DNA of 59,545 nucleotides from Streptomyces sp. MBT53 (GCF_016654115.1 NZ_JAEQAZ010000051.1:1-59545), one strand, 5' to 3'; shown: positions 6,409-16,229, counted from the first letter of the stretch. Numbers and translations are program-made. Notes: generated from the letters alone by a model not told the origin.

Positions 6409-9138
6409 ATGTGGCGTCCAGACCGCCCCACCCTGCGCTCGGCCGGATTCGTCGTGCTGCTTACCGGCGTGTTCGTCCTGGTCAACACCCAGGTCGTGTA
6501 CGCGGCGAGCAGCAGCAGCGAAACCGGGGACCTCCTCTCCCCGCTGAACATCACCTCCTCCGAAGGTGTGCCGATCAACGGCTACGACCTGAGTTCCGAG
6601 GGCGGCTCCATCGTGGACTTCAAGGCGCAGGCCCTCTCGTTCGCGCTGTCCGCCCTGTTCACCGTGATCCGGCTGCTGGTCGGGCTGGCCGGGTGGGCGA
6701 TCGAACTCGCCTTCCGTTTCCCGCTGCTGAAGGTCCTGATCCGTCCCGCGCAGGAGGTCGCCGACACCTACAACCACGTGGTCGTCGACACCCTCGGGCT
6801 GAAAGGCCTTCTGCTGGCCTGGGGGTTCGTGTTCGCCGGCTTCATGATTGTCCGCGGCCGGGTCGGCCGCGGACTGGGCGAGATCTTCCTGACCCTGCTG
6901 ATCGCTGCGTTCGCCGCCTCCACCTTCGTACGCCCCGACTACCTCCTCACCCAGGACGGCCCGCTCGGCCAGGCACAGCAGGTGGCCTCCGAGGTCGCCC
7001 AGGAGAGCGTCAACTCCTACAACTGGGGCGGGAAGATCGCCTCCGCCGACCCGTGCGCGGGGATGGCCGGCAACGCCGAACTCAAGTGCCTGCAGCATGC
7101 CGCCGAGGCGCCCATCTCCGCGGCGGACATCGCCCGCCCCCTCCAGGACTCGATCACCAACGCGCTGATCGTCAAGCCGTACATGCTGCTGGAGTACGGC
7201 CGGATCCTCGATCCCGCGAGGGCGTCCGACCGCAAGGCCTACGCGCTTCACGTGATGTGGGTCGGCGGCGCCTACGACACCAGCACAAAGGAAGCCGCCA
7301 ACTCCAAGAACGGCTGCGACACACTCTCATCAACCGCCAAGGCCTACTGCGAGCAGCGCCAACAAGCGAAGGCGAAGGATCCCTGCCACCTGATCGTCGG
7401 CGAGGCCAAGGATTTCTGCGAGCGCGATCATGACGCCAAACTGCCCGGCGGCGCGCTGCCCCCGATCACCTCCGGCGGCGATCTGCTGAACATCGCCTCC
7501 CCGGTTATCAGCCAGGACGACCAGGAGTTCGCCGCGTTCCTCGACGACATGAAGAGAGCAGGACCGGTCGGCAAAGCGTGCGCCGCCTACGCCGAAAAGC
7601 CCACCTGGTGGCGGGTCGGCGGCGCCGCCCTGCTCCTGGTCGCAGCACTGTTCATCTGCGGCATGCTGCTGTCCTCGGCGATCGTGATGCTCGGCACCCA
7701 GGGCATCTGTGCCGCGGCCGCGGCCGCCGGCGGCGTCACGTTCGTCGCGGGCATGCTGCCCGGGCCGCCGCGGCAGAGCGTGTGGAAGTGGCTGTCGCTG
7801 TGGGGGATTTCGATGCTCGCCCTTGTCGCGATCTGCGCGTTCGTCCCGTTCTTCGGCATCGCGGTGGACGCAACCATCACCAACGGCCCCGACCTCGTTG
7901 TGGAACGGATCCTGCTCATCGACGTCCTGGCGATCGGCGGCGCGGCCGGGCACCGCCGCATGCTGAGCGGTATCACCAACTTCGGCCAGCGCATGGCGAT
8001 GCGGATGCGCTACGCGAAGGTCGGCGGCACCCACCTGCCCGGCGACTCCTCCGAGCTCGGTGCCGCCCTCGCGATGAACTCCCCTGCTGCGATGGGCGGT
8101 TACGGCGGCGGGCTGCGTGCCTTCGCCGGCGGCGGGGGCGGCCGGTTCGGTCTGCTGGGCACCCGCTACCGGCTGCTGAGCGCGCTGACCTCGCTCGTCG
8201 ACGGCGCCGGCATGCCGGTGGACACCGGCGGGATGCTCGCCGACGCCACCGCCGAAGCCGGTCGGGGCCTGGCCCCGCTCACCGCGGCGGCGGCCGTGGG
8301 CGGGCTGGGAGCGCGGCTCGGCGTGAAGGGCGCGCACTGGCTGCTGATCGGCAAGCGGCCGGACCGGGAGAAGCTGGAAACGTGGCGCAAGCCCACTTCG
8401 GACGGCGACCCGAACGGCGGCGGCCCGCCGGACGGCGGACCGGACGGTCCGGGCGGATCCGGTGGGGGGCCGCGCAGGCCCGGAGGGCCACCCAACCGGT
8501 ACCGCAACGACCATGGGCAGATCGTCGACCGCACCACCGGTCAGGTCCTCCACGATCAGAACTCCGACCGCACTCTGCTCTCGACGCGCGCCCACAACCG
8601 GCTGGTGCGTCTGCGCGGCTACCGCATCCTCCACCGGGGCGGCAGGGCCGCGTACGGGGCGACGGTAGGTCTGCCGGCCAACATCCGCCGCGCTCGTGAG
8701 GGAGGCTCGCGCTACACGCGGGACGCGGAGCAGCAGGTACGGGTGTGGGGCAACACCGTGCGCGAGGACGCCCGCGTCTGGGGAGACACCGGCCGCCACG
8801 TGGCCCGGGCCGTACGGGAAGCAGACGACCGGGGCGGCGACGGGCCCTTCAGCAAGCACCGCCTGCCCGTTGGGCGTCCGACGTCGCCTGGCAGCACGCC
8901 CCGGCCAGCTCCTCCCCGTCCGGCCCCCGCCCCCGTGCGGCCTGCGCCGACGGCGGCCACCCCGCCTCGCTCCGATCGCGGCGGGGCTGTTCTTCCCGGC
9001 GGCAGGAGCGCGCGGAACCAGACGCGGGAGGAAGCGCGGGCCCGGATACGGGACCTGATGCGGCGGACGGCGCCCGAGGCGGAACGCCTGCGCGAGGAGC
9101 GGGCCCGTCGGCGAAATGAGGACGGCGAGGGCGAGTGA
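6409..9138 (+). CDS. VirB6/TrbL-like polytopic membrane protein
   Basis: A 909-residue protein. It starts with a signal-like helix (about 12-32) and has several more membrane segments, including SALFTVIRLLVGLAGW, GLLLAWGFVFAGFMIV, GAALLLVAALFICGMLL and WGISMLALVAICAFV. An extracytoplasmic region between them carries several cysteines (DPCAGMAGNAELKC, CDTLSS, AYCEQ, DPCHLIVGEAKDFCER). The C-terminal third is Gly/Pro-rich and then strongly charged, so probably cytoplasmic. This topology, the position after VirB4 and before the cell-wall hydrolase match VirB6-like ConG of ICEBs1, which forms the inner membrane pore. Sequence similarity to VirB6 proper is weak, so the call is by architecture and synteny. 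Confidence 0.7.
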   Translation: MWRPDRPTLRSAGFVVLLTGVFVLVNTQVVYAASSSSETGDLLSPLNITSSEGVPINGYDLSSEGGSIVDFKAQALSFALSALFTVIRLLVGLAGWAIELAFRFPLLKVLIRPAQEVADTYNHVVVDTLGLKGLLLAWGFVFAGFMIVRGRVGRGLGEIFLTLLIAAFAASTFVRPDYLLTQDGPLGQAQQVASEVAQESVNSYNWGGKIASADPCAGMAGNAELKCLQHAAEAPISAADIARPLQDSITNALIVKPYMLLEYGRILDPARASDRKAYALHVMWVGGAYDTSTKEAANSKNGCDTLSSTAKAYCEQRQQAKAKDPCHLIVGEAKDFCERDHDAKLPGGALPPITSGGDLLNIASPVISQDDQEFAAFLDDMKRAGPVGKACAAYAEKPTWWRVGGAALLLVAALFICGMLLSSAIVMLGTQGICAAAAAAGGVTFVAGMLPGPPRQSVWKWLSLWGISMLALVAICAFVPFFGIAVDATITNGPDLVVERILLIDVLAIGGAAGHRRMLSGITNFGQRMAMRMRYAKVGGTHLPGDSSELGAALAMNSPAAMGGYGGGLRAFAGGGGGRFGLLGTRYRLLSALTSLVDGAGMPVDTGGMLADATAEAGRGLAPLTAAAAVGGLGARLGVKGAHWLLIGKRPDREKLETWRKPTSDGDPNGGGPPDGGPDGPGGSGGGPRRPGGPPNRYRNDHGQIVDRTTGQVLHDQNSDRTLLSTRAHNRLVRLRGYRILHRGGRAAYGATVGLPANIRRAREGGSRYTRDAEQQVRVWGNTVREDARVWGDTGRHVARAVREADDRGGDGPFSKHRLPVGRPTSPGSTPRPAPPRPAPAPVRPAPTAATPPRSDRGGAVLPGGRSARNQTREEARARIRDLMRRTAPEAERLREERARRRNEDGEGE

Positions 9139-10295
9139 GCCGGTCCGGGCGCCGTACGAAGCGGATCAGGCGGTGGGCGTGTGTGATCGCGCTGTTGATG
9201 TTCGCCGCCGTGTGCTGCGCCGCCCCGGTGTCGGGCGCGATCGGCGCCTACGTGGCGCTGAAGACGGGGATAGTCGACGACGGCGGGATCGCCGAGGGCG
9301 GCAGCGTCGCGGACATCCCGGCGCGCATGCTCACCGCTTACAAGAAGGCCGTCCAGCAGGTCGGCACATACGTGCCGAAGTGCCAGGGCATGCGCTGGCA
9401 GATCCTCGCCGGGATCGCCAAGGTCGAGTCCAACCACGCCGTCGGCCACAACATCGCCGCAGGCGGCGACATCACCCCGAAGATCTACGGGGTCCTCCTC
9501 AACGGTTCCGGGGCCGGCGGCAACACCACCGCCGTCGCGGACACCGACGGCGGCAAGTGGGACGGCACCGCGAACGGGGAGCGTGCCGTCGGGCCGTTCC
9601 AGTTCCTGCCCTCCACCTGGAAAAGCGTCGGCGAGGACGGCAACGGCGACAAGGTCGCCGACCCGCACAACGCCGACGACGCCGCGCTCGGCGCCGCCGT
9701 CTACCTGTGCGGAAGCGGACGCAACCTGACCCAGCGCGCCCAACTCCAGGCCGCGATCCTCCAGTACAACCACTCCGCCGCATACGTCGCCAACGTGCTC
9801 GGGTGGATCGACCAGTACACGGCGGCCGCCAAGGACCCGGACCTGAAGAACGTCACAGGCACGGCCCGCACCGTCATCGAGGCGGCGCTCTCCCAGCGGG
9901 GTGTCCCCTACTCCTGGGGCGGCGGCGGTACGAACGGCGCGTCGTACGGCATCTGTTGCTCGCCGAGCGGCAAGAGCGGCGCGACGATCAAGGGCTTCGA
10001 CTGCTCCGGGCTGACCCAGTACGCCTACGCGAGGGCCGGCATCCGCCTGCCGCGCGTCGCGGCCGCCCAGGCCGGCATGGGCCGGCGGATCCCCGCCGGT
10101 CTCGGCCCGCTCGTCCTCAAGCCCGGTGACCTGGTCTTCTTCGCCACCGCGCCCGGACGCGATGCCACGATCTACCACGTCGGGATCTACCTGGGCAGCG
10201 GGCAGATGGTCAACGCCGCCCGCCCGGGCACCGTGGTGCGTCTGGACGCCGTGGAGGCGATGTCCGGCTACGCGGGGGGAGCACGGCTCCTGTGA
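9135..10295 (+). CDS. Bifunctional cell-wall hydrolase: lytic transglycosylase plus NlpC/P60 endopeptidase
   Basis: A 386-residue CwlT-like protein. A membrane anchor or signal segment spans about 13-40. The first domain (about 75-235) is SLT-like with catalytic Glu98 in KVESNH and the GPFQFLPSTW motif typical of soluble lytic transglycosylases. The second (about 243-386) is NlpC/P60 with Cys290 in GFDCSGL, His348 in YHVGIYLG and a likely third polar residue Asn360. Such two-domain enzymes open the peptidoglycan for the conjugation channel in Tn916 and ICEBs1. The GTG start overlaps the upstream stop. Confidence 0.9.
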   Translation: MSRSGRRTKRIRRWACVIALLMFAAVCCAAPVSGAIGAYVALKTGIVDDGGIAEGGSVADIPARMLTAYKKAVQQVGTYVPKCQGMRWQILAGIAKVESNHAVGHNIAAGGDITPKIYGVLLNGSGAGGNTTAVADTDGGKWDGTANGERAVGPFQFLPSTWKSVGEDGNGDKVADPHNADDAALGAAVYLCGSGRNLTQRAQLQAAILQYNHSAAYVANVLGWIDQYTAAAKDPDLKNVTGTARTVIEAALSQRGVPYSWGGGGTNGASYGICCSPSGKSGATIKGFDCSGLTQYAYARAGIRLPRVAAAQAGMGRRIPAGLGPLVLKPGDLVFFATAPGRDATIYHVGIYLGSGQMVNAARPGTVVRLDAVEAMSGYAGGARLL

Positions 10296-10936
10296 CCACC
10301 ACCAAGCGCACCCCGCGTCTGCTGCTGAGCACGGTCGTCCTCGCCGTCGCCGGCGTCGCCCTGCTGGGCGTGCCGCACGGTCAGGAACCGTCGGCGCCGG
10401 CGGTTACGCCCACCGTGCACGCGGCCACGATTCCGTCCTCGGCAGCTGCTGCGACCCCTGTGGGCGAGCCGGCCGCCGGTGCGGTTGCCCGTGTGGCTCC
10501 CTCGGCAGAGACATCGTCGGCCGTCGAGTCGTCCGTGCTGCCGCCGCACGGCGAGGGCGTGGCCGGCGACGGGGCCATCCAGCAGAACCTGGTCACAGCC
10601 TGGCCCGCCGATCTTCCGGTCTCCGACGAGCGGGAGTTGCTCGCCGCCGGCCGGGCACTGCTGCGCGCGGACGCCACCGGCATCGGCCGCGCCACGTGGC
10701 CGGACGTCTTCCCCACCTCGAACCGGGCGGTGGCTCCGGCGTTCGCCACCGCCCGTTTCCGTATCCAGGCCGCGATCGCCCGCCACGACGGCAGTCCCGA
10801 CAAGGCGGTGGTCCATCTGGTGTGGGCGGGGGCGGACCGCGGCGGCACCTTCACCGACCTTCGCATCACCGACTGGCACTTCACCCGCACGATCAAGAAG
10901 GGAACCGTGACGTGGACTCCGCAGCCCCGCCCCTGA
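10292..10936 (+). CDS. Signal-anchored envelope protein of the transfer operon
   Basis: A 214-residue protein with an N-terminal hydrophobic helix (about 9-27) followed by a long Ala/Pro/Ser/Thr-rich linker and a folded C-terminal part (about 95-214) that looks like a small alpha/beta NTF2-like domain (RFRIQAAIARHDG, VVHLVWAGADRGG, TDLRITDWHF). It resembles the extracytoplasmic conjugal proteins found between the hydrolase and the coupling ATPase in actinobacterial transfer clusters, but I cannot place it in a named family. It overlaps the hydrolase stop and the coupling ATPase start. Confidence 0.65.
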   Translation: MTTTKRTPRLLLSTVVLAVAGVALLGVPHGQEPSAPAVTPTVHAATIPSSAAAATPVGEPAAGAVARVAPSAETSSAVESSVLPPHGEGVAGDGAIQQNLVTAWPADLPVSDERELLAAGRALLRADATGIGRATWPDVFPTSNRAVAPAFATARFRIQAAIARHDGSPDKAVVHLVWAGADRGGTFTDLRITDWHFTRTIKKGTVTWTPQPRP

Positions 10937-13542
10937 CCAGCCGGGCCGACGAGACGGCTGCCGGTCAGGTACTCGACCTCCTCACCGGCCTCATCGACGC
11001 CGTCGACTGGCTCTACGGCCACTGGTATCTGCTCGCCCTGGCCATCGCCGCCTGCTGGGGCGTGGGCGAGGTGGTGCTCCGCCGGCTCGCGGAGCGGGCC
11101 TCGGCCGAACGGATGGCCCTGGAACTCGTCTCCAACCGGCACTTCGACCCGGACCTGGAGGAGATCTTCAGGCGCGGTGTCCAGCTCGCCCGCGCATCCA
11201 CGGCGATGCCGTGGTGGGCGCCCCGCCGGGCGAAGACCGTACAGATCCGGCTACGCGCGGACGGCAGCACCCCGCTGCGCTACCGCGTCGAAGGCCCGGT
11301 CGGCGGTGAACGGCTGCTGTCCATCACACCGTTCGGGCCGGACATCACCGTCAACCGGGCGAGGCCGATCGTGGATGAGCCCCGCAAGCACACCGTGCGA
11401 GCCGAGTTCATCCTGCGCGGCAAGGTCACCTCTCCGCTGCGCGAGGTGCCACTCGCCCCCGACCCGCTCCAGCCGCTCGTCGACGCCGTGTCCGACCTGC
11501 GGGCCGAGCTCGGCGACCTCGCCGAGATCCGCCTCGACGTCCAGCGCGCCCCGAAGTGGACCCTGCGGGCCCGCCGCCTGCAGCTGATGAGCGCCGCTCG
11601 CCGCTCGGAGCACCGGGAGGCCCAGCGGGCCGCACGCTGGCTACGGCAGGACGCCAGCGGCATCGAGGACTCCTGGGGCGGGCAGCTGCAGCAACTCCTC
11701 AGCGACCGCCCCGGATCAGGTGCAGGACGGCGGCTGGTGATGCCTCCCGTGCCCCGCCGTGTGGAGCCGGCCGAGGCGCTGGGCAAGCTCGCTGAAGACG
11801 ACCACCTGGTCCGGATCCAGCTCCTCGTGATGTGCGCCTCCAACATTGAAGGCCGCGCACAGGCCCGCCTCGCCCAACTCCAGGCCGCCCTCGACGTGTT
11901 CGGCAGCCGCTCACGATGGGCGATGCGCGGCTGGAGGCTGGGACCGCGGCGGCTCGGGGCCGATCACTGGCCCACCCGCCGTGGGTTCGAGCGGCGCTGG
12001 AACCTGGGGCACTGCCAGCCCCCCCGCGCGAACTGGGTGAGGCTGGAGGAACTGACCGGCCTGCTCAAGCCCCCGACCGTCAACTGCCGCCTGCCGGTGC
12101 TCGCCGGGGACCTGCCGACCTTTGAATTCGGCGACCCCGAATTCCTGCTGCAGGGCATCTACCGGGGTCCGGACGGCCGGCAGCGGCTGGTCGCCACCTA
12201 CGCCGAGGAGACCCTGTTCGAGGTCGGCGTCGGCAAGGCGGGCGGCGGCAAGACCGAGCGGGCCCTGGCGCAGGCGATCGGCTGGGCGCACGCGGGCGGA
12301 GGACTGGTCTTCGTCGACCCGCACCGCGACTCGTGGCCGCGGGCCACGACGTTCCTGGCCCACGCGCACCTGGCGCCGCGCATCGCTCTGGTTGACCTCA
12401 ACGCTCTCGGACCCAACCCCATGGTCAGCTCGTGGAATCCGCTCGGCATGCACCACGGGCAGGCAGCGCACGAGGTCGTCGAGGCGATCGCCGACGCCTA
12501 CGCCTCCACGCTGGCCTGGGACGACGCGACCGCTCCACGCGCGCTCACCATCCTCACCGCCACTCTCGCCATCCTGGTCGCAGTCAACGAGGCCGCCTGC
12601 CAGGCCGGCCGGCCCGCAGACCAGGCCACGATCTTCCACGTCCGCGCCCTGCTCACCGACGCTCCGTTCCGCACGGCGGCGCTCGCCGCCGTCGCGGGCC
12701 GGCTCGACGAGGAGACCCGCTCGTGGTGGAAGGCGGTGTTCCCGACCCTGCCGCCGGACGCGTTCGCCGTGATCCTCAACCCGCTCGCCCGTCTCTCCGC
12801 CAGTCCGATCACCCGCGCGTTCCTCGGCCAGCCGGTCGGCGTCTACAACATCCGCGCCGCGATGGACTCCAGAATGATCGTGTGGGTGTGCCCGGGCGGC
12901 AACGGGCCCACCGACCGGCTCCTGACCGCGCTCCTCGCCCGCGATCTGCTGCGCGCCGCGCGCTCCCGGCGTGACACCCCCGAACGCCAACGGGTGCCGT
13001 TCCGCCCGTACTTCGACGAGCTGATCACCCTGACCGGCGCGGCCCCGGAGACCATCGCCGCCATGTTCGAGGACCTGCGCAAGTACCGGTGCCACGTCCA
13101 CGGCATGACCCAGCTGCTGTCCCGGCTGCCCACCCCGGTCCGGCTGTCGCTGGTGCAGAACGCGTCCACCCTGGCCACCACCGCCGGGTCGACATCCGCG
13201 ATCGCCCCGATCACCGCGGAATGGGGCGACAACCCCAGCCCGCACCGGGTCGCCACCATGGAACGTTTCGAGCACTTCGTCTCGCTGAACGTACGCGGCC
13301 ATCGCGTCGGGCCCATCCAGCTGCGCGGGCCCCACCTCGACGACGTCTTCGCCGACCAGGCCCGCCCGAAGAACGTCCCCGCCCTGGAGCGGGCCGCCCA
13401 GGCCAACGCCGGGGCCCTCCCGCTGGACCAGCTCCACATCCGCGCCGCCGGCCAGCTCGGCCGCGTCACCGCCTTCCTCGCCGCGCACGCCCCTGCCGGC
13501 GCCTCCTCAGCCCGCCTGTCGAAGGACAACGAATGGAACTGA
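10912..13542 (+). CDS. VirD4/TraD-like coupling ATPase
   Basis: An 876-residue protein. GTG at 10912 is chosen because an AAGAAGGGA ribosome site lies about 10 bases upstream. One hydrophobic segment (about 32-50) anchors it. Walker A is GKAGGGKT at residues 441-448, Walker B ends in D702-E703 (RPYFDELITL), and a Gln motif (HGMTQLLSRL) follows, as in VirD4/TraG/TcpA DNA pumps. A region of about 390 residues precedes the motor, longer than in TcpA. Coupling proteins bring the relaxase-DNA complex to the channel and pump DNA. It overlaps the previous gene by 25 bases and the next by 10. Confidence 0.88.
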   Translation: MDSAAPPLTSRADETAAGQVLDLLTGLIDAVDWLYGHWYLLALAIAACWGVGEVVLRRLAERASAERMALELVSNRHFDPDLEEIFRRGVQLARASTAMPWWAPRRAKTVQIRLRADGSTPLRYRVEGPVGGERLLSITPFGPDITVNRARPIVDEPRKHTVRAEFILRGKVTSPLREVPLAPDPLQPLVDAVSDLRAELGDLAEIRLDVQRAPKWTLRARRLQLMSAARRSEHREAQRAARWLRQDASGIEDSWGGQLQQLLSDRPGSGAGRRLVMPPVPRRVEPAEALGKLAEDDHLVRIQLLVMCASNIEGRAQARLAQLQAALDVFGSRSRWAMRGWRLGPRRLGADHWPTRRGFERRWNLGHCQPPRANWVRLEELTGLLKPPTVNCRLPVLAGDLPTFEFGDPEFLLQGIYRGPDGRQRLVATYAEETLFEVGVGKAGGGKTERALAQAIGWAHAGGGLVFVDPHRDSWPRATTFLAHAHLAPRIALVDLNALGPNPMVSSWNPLGMHHGQAAHEVVEAIADAYASTLAWDDATAPRALTILTATLAILVAVNEAACQAGRPADQATIFHVRALLTDAPFRTAALAAVAGRLDEETRSWWKAVFPTLPPDAFAVILNPLARLSASPITRAFLGQPVGVYNIRAAMDSRMIVWVCPGGNGPTDRLLTALLARDLLRAARSRRDTPERQRVPFRPYFDELITLTGAAPETIAAMFEDLRKYRCHVHGMTQLLSRLPTPVRLSLVQNASTLATTAGSTSAIAPITAEWGDNPSPHRVATMERFEHFVSLNVRGHRVGPIQLRGPHLDDVFADQARPKNVPALERAAQANAGALPLDQLHIRAAGQLGRVTAFLAAHAPAGASSARLSKDNEWN

Positions 13543-14446
13543 CCACCGCCCAGCCCAAGGACCGTACGACGGCGGGCTTCACGCCCAGCCCCGTGGAACC
13601 TCTCGTGCATCAGCTCCTGGCCACGCTCGCCCAGCACCGCATGGCATCCACCAGGCAACTGCATGTTCTCCTGCGTCCCGACCGCTCCCGCCAGTCGGTC
13701 TCGGAGCGGCTGAACCAGCTGCTCGGCGAGCGCCTGGTCGACTTCGTCGTACTCCCCCAGTCCAGCCGCACGCGGGTCTGGCACCTCACGGCGAAGGGCG
13801 CCCGCCTCACCAGGGACTGGCCCGCACTGCGCGGCCGCCCGCCGTATCCCATCACCTCGGCCACGGCCGCCTCGCTGAAGACCCCCCACACCCTGACCGT
13901 CCTGCGTACGCATCTGGAGTTCGTCGCCGACGCCCGCCGACGCGGCGACGAGCACGGTCACCTCGACTGGACGCCCGAGGTTTTCCACGCGATCGGTGAC
14001 GGCGAGAAGGTCGTGGCCGACGCGGTCATGCACTACACCCTCGTCGACGGCCAACAGCGGCACAAACTCAGGGCGTTCGTGGAGGTCGACCGGGCCACCA
14101 CGAGCAGCGAGCGCCTCGCGGCCAAACTGATCGAGTACGCGCGGCTGTGGTCCTACGAACCGCAGCCGGTCGGCCGGCGCGGGCAGCAGTCCGGGCCCGG
14201 CTGGCTGCGCTGGTACCCCGTCTTCCCCGGATCCTGTTCGTGCTGACCGGCGCCGGGCGCCAGGCGATGGACAACCGGATCAGCGACCTCAAGGCCATGA
14301 CCGCCCACCATCCGCACGTGGCCGACTTCGCCCTCGACGTGCCGCTCGGGGCCGTTGTCCTCGACGACCTCGACGAGCACGGCCCCACCTCCGATGTGTG
14401 GACGCCGCTGGCCGGCGGCACGCCCCGCCCGTGGACCGAACTGTGA
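13533..14446 (+). pseudogene. Replic_Relax (replication-relaxation) family protein with a one-base frameshift
   Basis: The reading frame from ATG 13533 encodes a winged-helix N-terminus (STRQLHVLLRP, VSERLNQLLGERLVDF) and the ERLAAKLIEYARLW segment typical of Replic_Relax (PF13814) proteins of actinomycete plasmids. After WYPVFP the frame stops at 14246. The continuation RILFVLTGAGRQAMDN to PRPWTEL is in the +1 frame and ends at 14446. One extra C in the CCCC run at 14225-14228 would restore a full protein of about 304 residues. Either the gene is damaged, the base was missed in sequencing, or expression needs a frameshift. The family is linked to plasmid DNA relaxation, so this could be the processing partner of the coupling ATPase. 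Confidence 0.7.
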
Positions 14447-14596
14447 CACCGCATCACGCCCGAGGCCGAATGTCGCAGCTTCGCAACTGCCACAGAAACC
14501 GCTTGAACTTTGCTCACGCGAACCAATAGTTTACTACTGCACAGCATGGCGTCGGCTTCAACAGGCCCTGCAAGCAATGAATTTAGGGGATGCCGG

Positions 14597-14824
14597 ATGA
14601 CACGAGCTACGGGCGACGTTCGCAGCAACGAAATGTGTGCCACGGTCACGTGGCCCGTCTCGACCCGGGCCGTCACGCACATCGGGAGCGCCTGCGTGGT
14701 CGAGGGGACCGGCGACTTCGACCTGGACGATCTATGCCTGGTGCGCCGCCGGTTCCCCGGCCGGCTCGTCACCCTCGACGGCGACGTGATCACGGTATGG
14801 CCGCCGCCCTCACCCACCCCGTGA
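14597..14824 (+). CDS. Small hypothetical protein
   Basis: A possible 75-residue protein starting at ATG 14597 with GGGG seven bases upstream. Its composition (EMCATVTWPV, VEGTGDFDLDDLCLVRRRFPGRLVTLDGDVITVW) looks like genuine coding sequence with alternating beta-like strands, and no other frame is better here. It sits between the frameshifted Replic_Relax gene and the lipoprotein, in a locally less GC-rich stretch that may hold a promoter. No family recognised. Confidence 0.4.
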   Translation: MTRATGDVRSNEMCATVTWPVSTRAVTHIGSACVVEGTGDFDLDDLCLVRRRFPGRLVTLDGDVITVWPPPSPTP

Positions 14825-14916
14825 GCCCCCTGCTCCGAACAGAGGCCACCCCGACAGGGCACCGGCCACCGCAACCAGCCCATCCCGGGACCACTCCACG
14901 GAAAGGACTCACTTCA

Positions 14917-15492
14917 ATGAGCACACGGCTCACCGCAGCGACCGGCAGGCGCCTGGCCGCGCTGACGATCACGGCCGTGCTGGGCCTCGGAGCCGCCGGC
15001 TGCTCGAACGGCAGCCCCCAGCACGGCGGCGCGCCGGCAGCAGCAACGGCGCACGGTGAGTCCGCTCCGCGCGAGCAACTGGTCCGCACGGGCGATCCGC
15101 TGACCGAGCTCCAGGGGCAGAACGGCCTGTCACTGACGATCACGTCGGCCCGGCGGGACCCGGCCGCCTACCTCACCGTCCGCGGCGACCTGAAGAACGA
15201 CGGGTCCCAAACAGCCGTCGTCCCCGCCGAGTTGCGCGGCGACGAGCTCGACGTGCTCAGGACCGGACCGTCGCTGGCCGGGGCCACCGTGACCGACTTC
15301 GAACAGCACAAGCGCTACTACGTGCTGCGCGACACGAGCGGACACCCTCTCACCACGACCGGCCTGTCCACGCTGAAGGCCGGTGAGAGCGTCCGCGTCT
15401 TCATGCAGTTCCCCGCACCGCCCGCGACGACAACCACGGTCGGTTTCCAGCTGCCCCTGTTCGACACCGCAACCATCAAGATCTCCGGATGA
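14917..15492 (+). CDS. Putative lipoprotein paired with an OmpA-like protein
   Basis: A 191-residue protein with ATG at 14917 and GGAAAGGA at about 14900-14907. The signal sequence ends in a lipobox (LGLGAAGC), predicting diacylglyceryl anchoring to the outer face of the membrane. The mature part has a beta-sandwich look (LSLTITSARRDPAAYLTVRGDL, VRVFMQFPAPPATT), as in DUF4352-like binding modules. The OmpA-like gene starts 12 bases downstream, so the two are probably co-expressed and may form an envelope-anchoring pair. Confidence 0.7.
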   Translation: MSTRLTAATGRRLAALTITAVLGLGAAGCSNGSPQHGGAPAAATAHGESAPREQLVRTGDPLTELQGQNGLSLTITSARRDPAAYLTVRGDLKNDGSQTAVVPAELRGDELDVLRTGPSLAGATVTDFEQHKRYYVLRDTSGHPLTTTGLSTLKAGESVRVFMQFPAPPATTTTVGFQLPLFDTATIKISG

Positions 15493-15504
15493 GGTGAGGC
15501 ACTC

Positions 15505-16110
15505 ATGCGCCCGATCCGATCCCGCCTCACGGTCTCGCTCCTCACCCTCACCACGCTGGCCGCGGCCCTCAACACGGCAGCCGGCAGCAGCCAGCAGGCA
15601 GTCGCCAGCCCGTACCGGAGCAGCTCCGGCCTTGCGCTGCGCGGCGGTGCCACGCTCGCCCCGCCCAGGATTCTCGATCTCCGTTCGGATCCCGTCGCCC
15701 TCAGCCGGGTGGTCGAGGACCAGGACGGCTCCCAACGGCGCAAGGACACCAACGCGGAAGTGACGTACACGCTCCAGGCCGAGGTGCTGTTCGCCAAGGA
15801 CAGCGCCCGGCTCAGCAGTCAGGCGCAGTCCCGCATCGCCGCGATCGCCAGGCAGATCCGCCGGCCGCTGCCGTTGAAGGTCCGCGTCTTCGGTTTCACC
15901 GACGACCTCGGCTCCTCCGCCCACGGCGACATCCTGTCCGCGCAGCGGGCCCAAGCCGTACAAGACGTCCTGGCCGGCGAACTCCCCTCAAAGGTCTGTT
16001 TCGAGACACGGGGGTTCGGCGAACGGAATCCCGTCGCATCGAACAGCACCGACGCAGGCCGACGAGCAAACCGGCGCGTCGAGATCTCATTCCCGCAGGC
16101 AGACAGCTGA
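15505..16110 (+). CDS. OmpA-family peptidoglycan-associated protein
   Basis: A 201-residue protein with a signal peptide (about 1-27) and a C-terminal OmpA/MotB-like domain (about 90-198). Recognisable segments are VLFAKDSARLSSQAQSRI, VRVFGFTDD, LSAQRAQAVQDVL and STDAGRRANRRVEI; the Asp and Arg of the last fit the diaminopimelate-binding pocket of the family. It should bind the cell wall non-covalently outside the membrane. Located between the transfer and pilus operons next to a lipoprotein, it could anchor surface machinery. Confidence 0.8.
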   Translation: MRPIRSRLTVSLLTLTTLAAALNTAAGSSQQAVASPYRSSSGLALRGGATLAPPRILDLRSDPVALSRVVEDQDGSQRRKDTNAEVTYTLQAEVLFAKDSARLSSQAQSRIAAIARQIRRPLPLKVRVFGFTDDLGSSAHGDILSAQRAQAVQDVLAGELPSKVCFETRGFGERNPVASNSTDAGRRANRRVEISFPQADS

Positions 16111-16210
16111 TCACACGAACGAAGACCCGCCCGAACCATACGCAAACGGAACGAGCAAACATACAGAACCACAAACGACATCCGACTCCGAAAGCGACCA
16201 AATGAAACCC

Positions 16211-16229
16211 GAGTTGTTCGAGTCAACTC
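16211..16229. promoter_or_regulatory. Dyad in the intergenic region before the lipoprotein/pilus genes
   Basis: GAGTTGTTCGAGTCAACTC is an inverted repeat (GAGTTG and CAACTC arms) in the 270-base gap 16111-16380, which is less GC-rich than its surroundings and must contain the promoter of the next genes. It could be an operator. The downstream bases mimic a tRNA 3' end but no 5' half is present. Confidence 0.3.
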
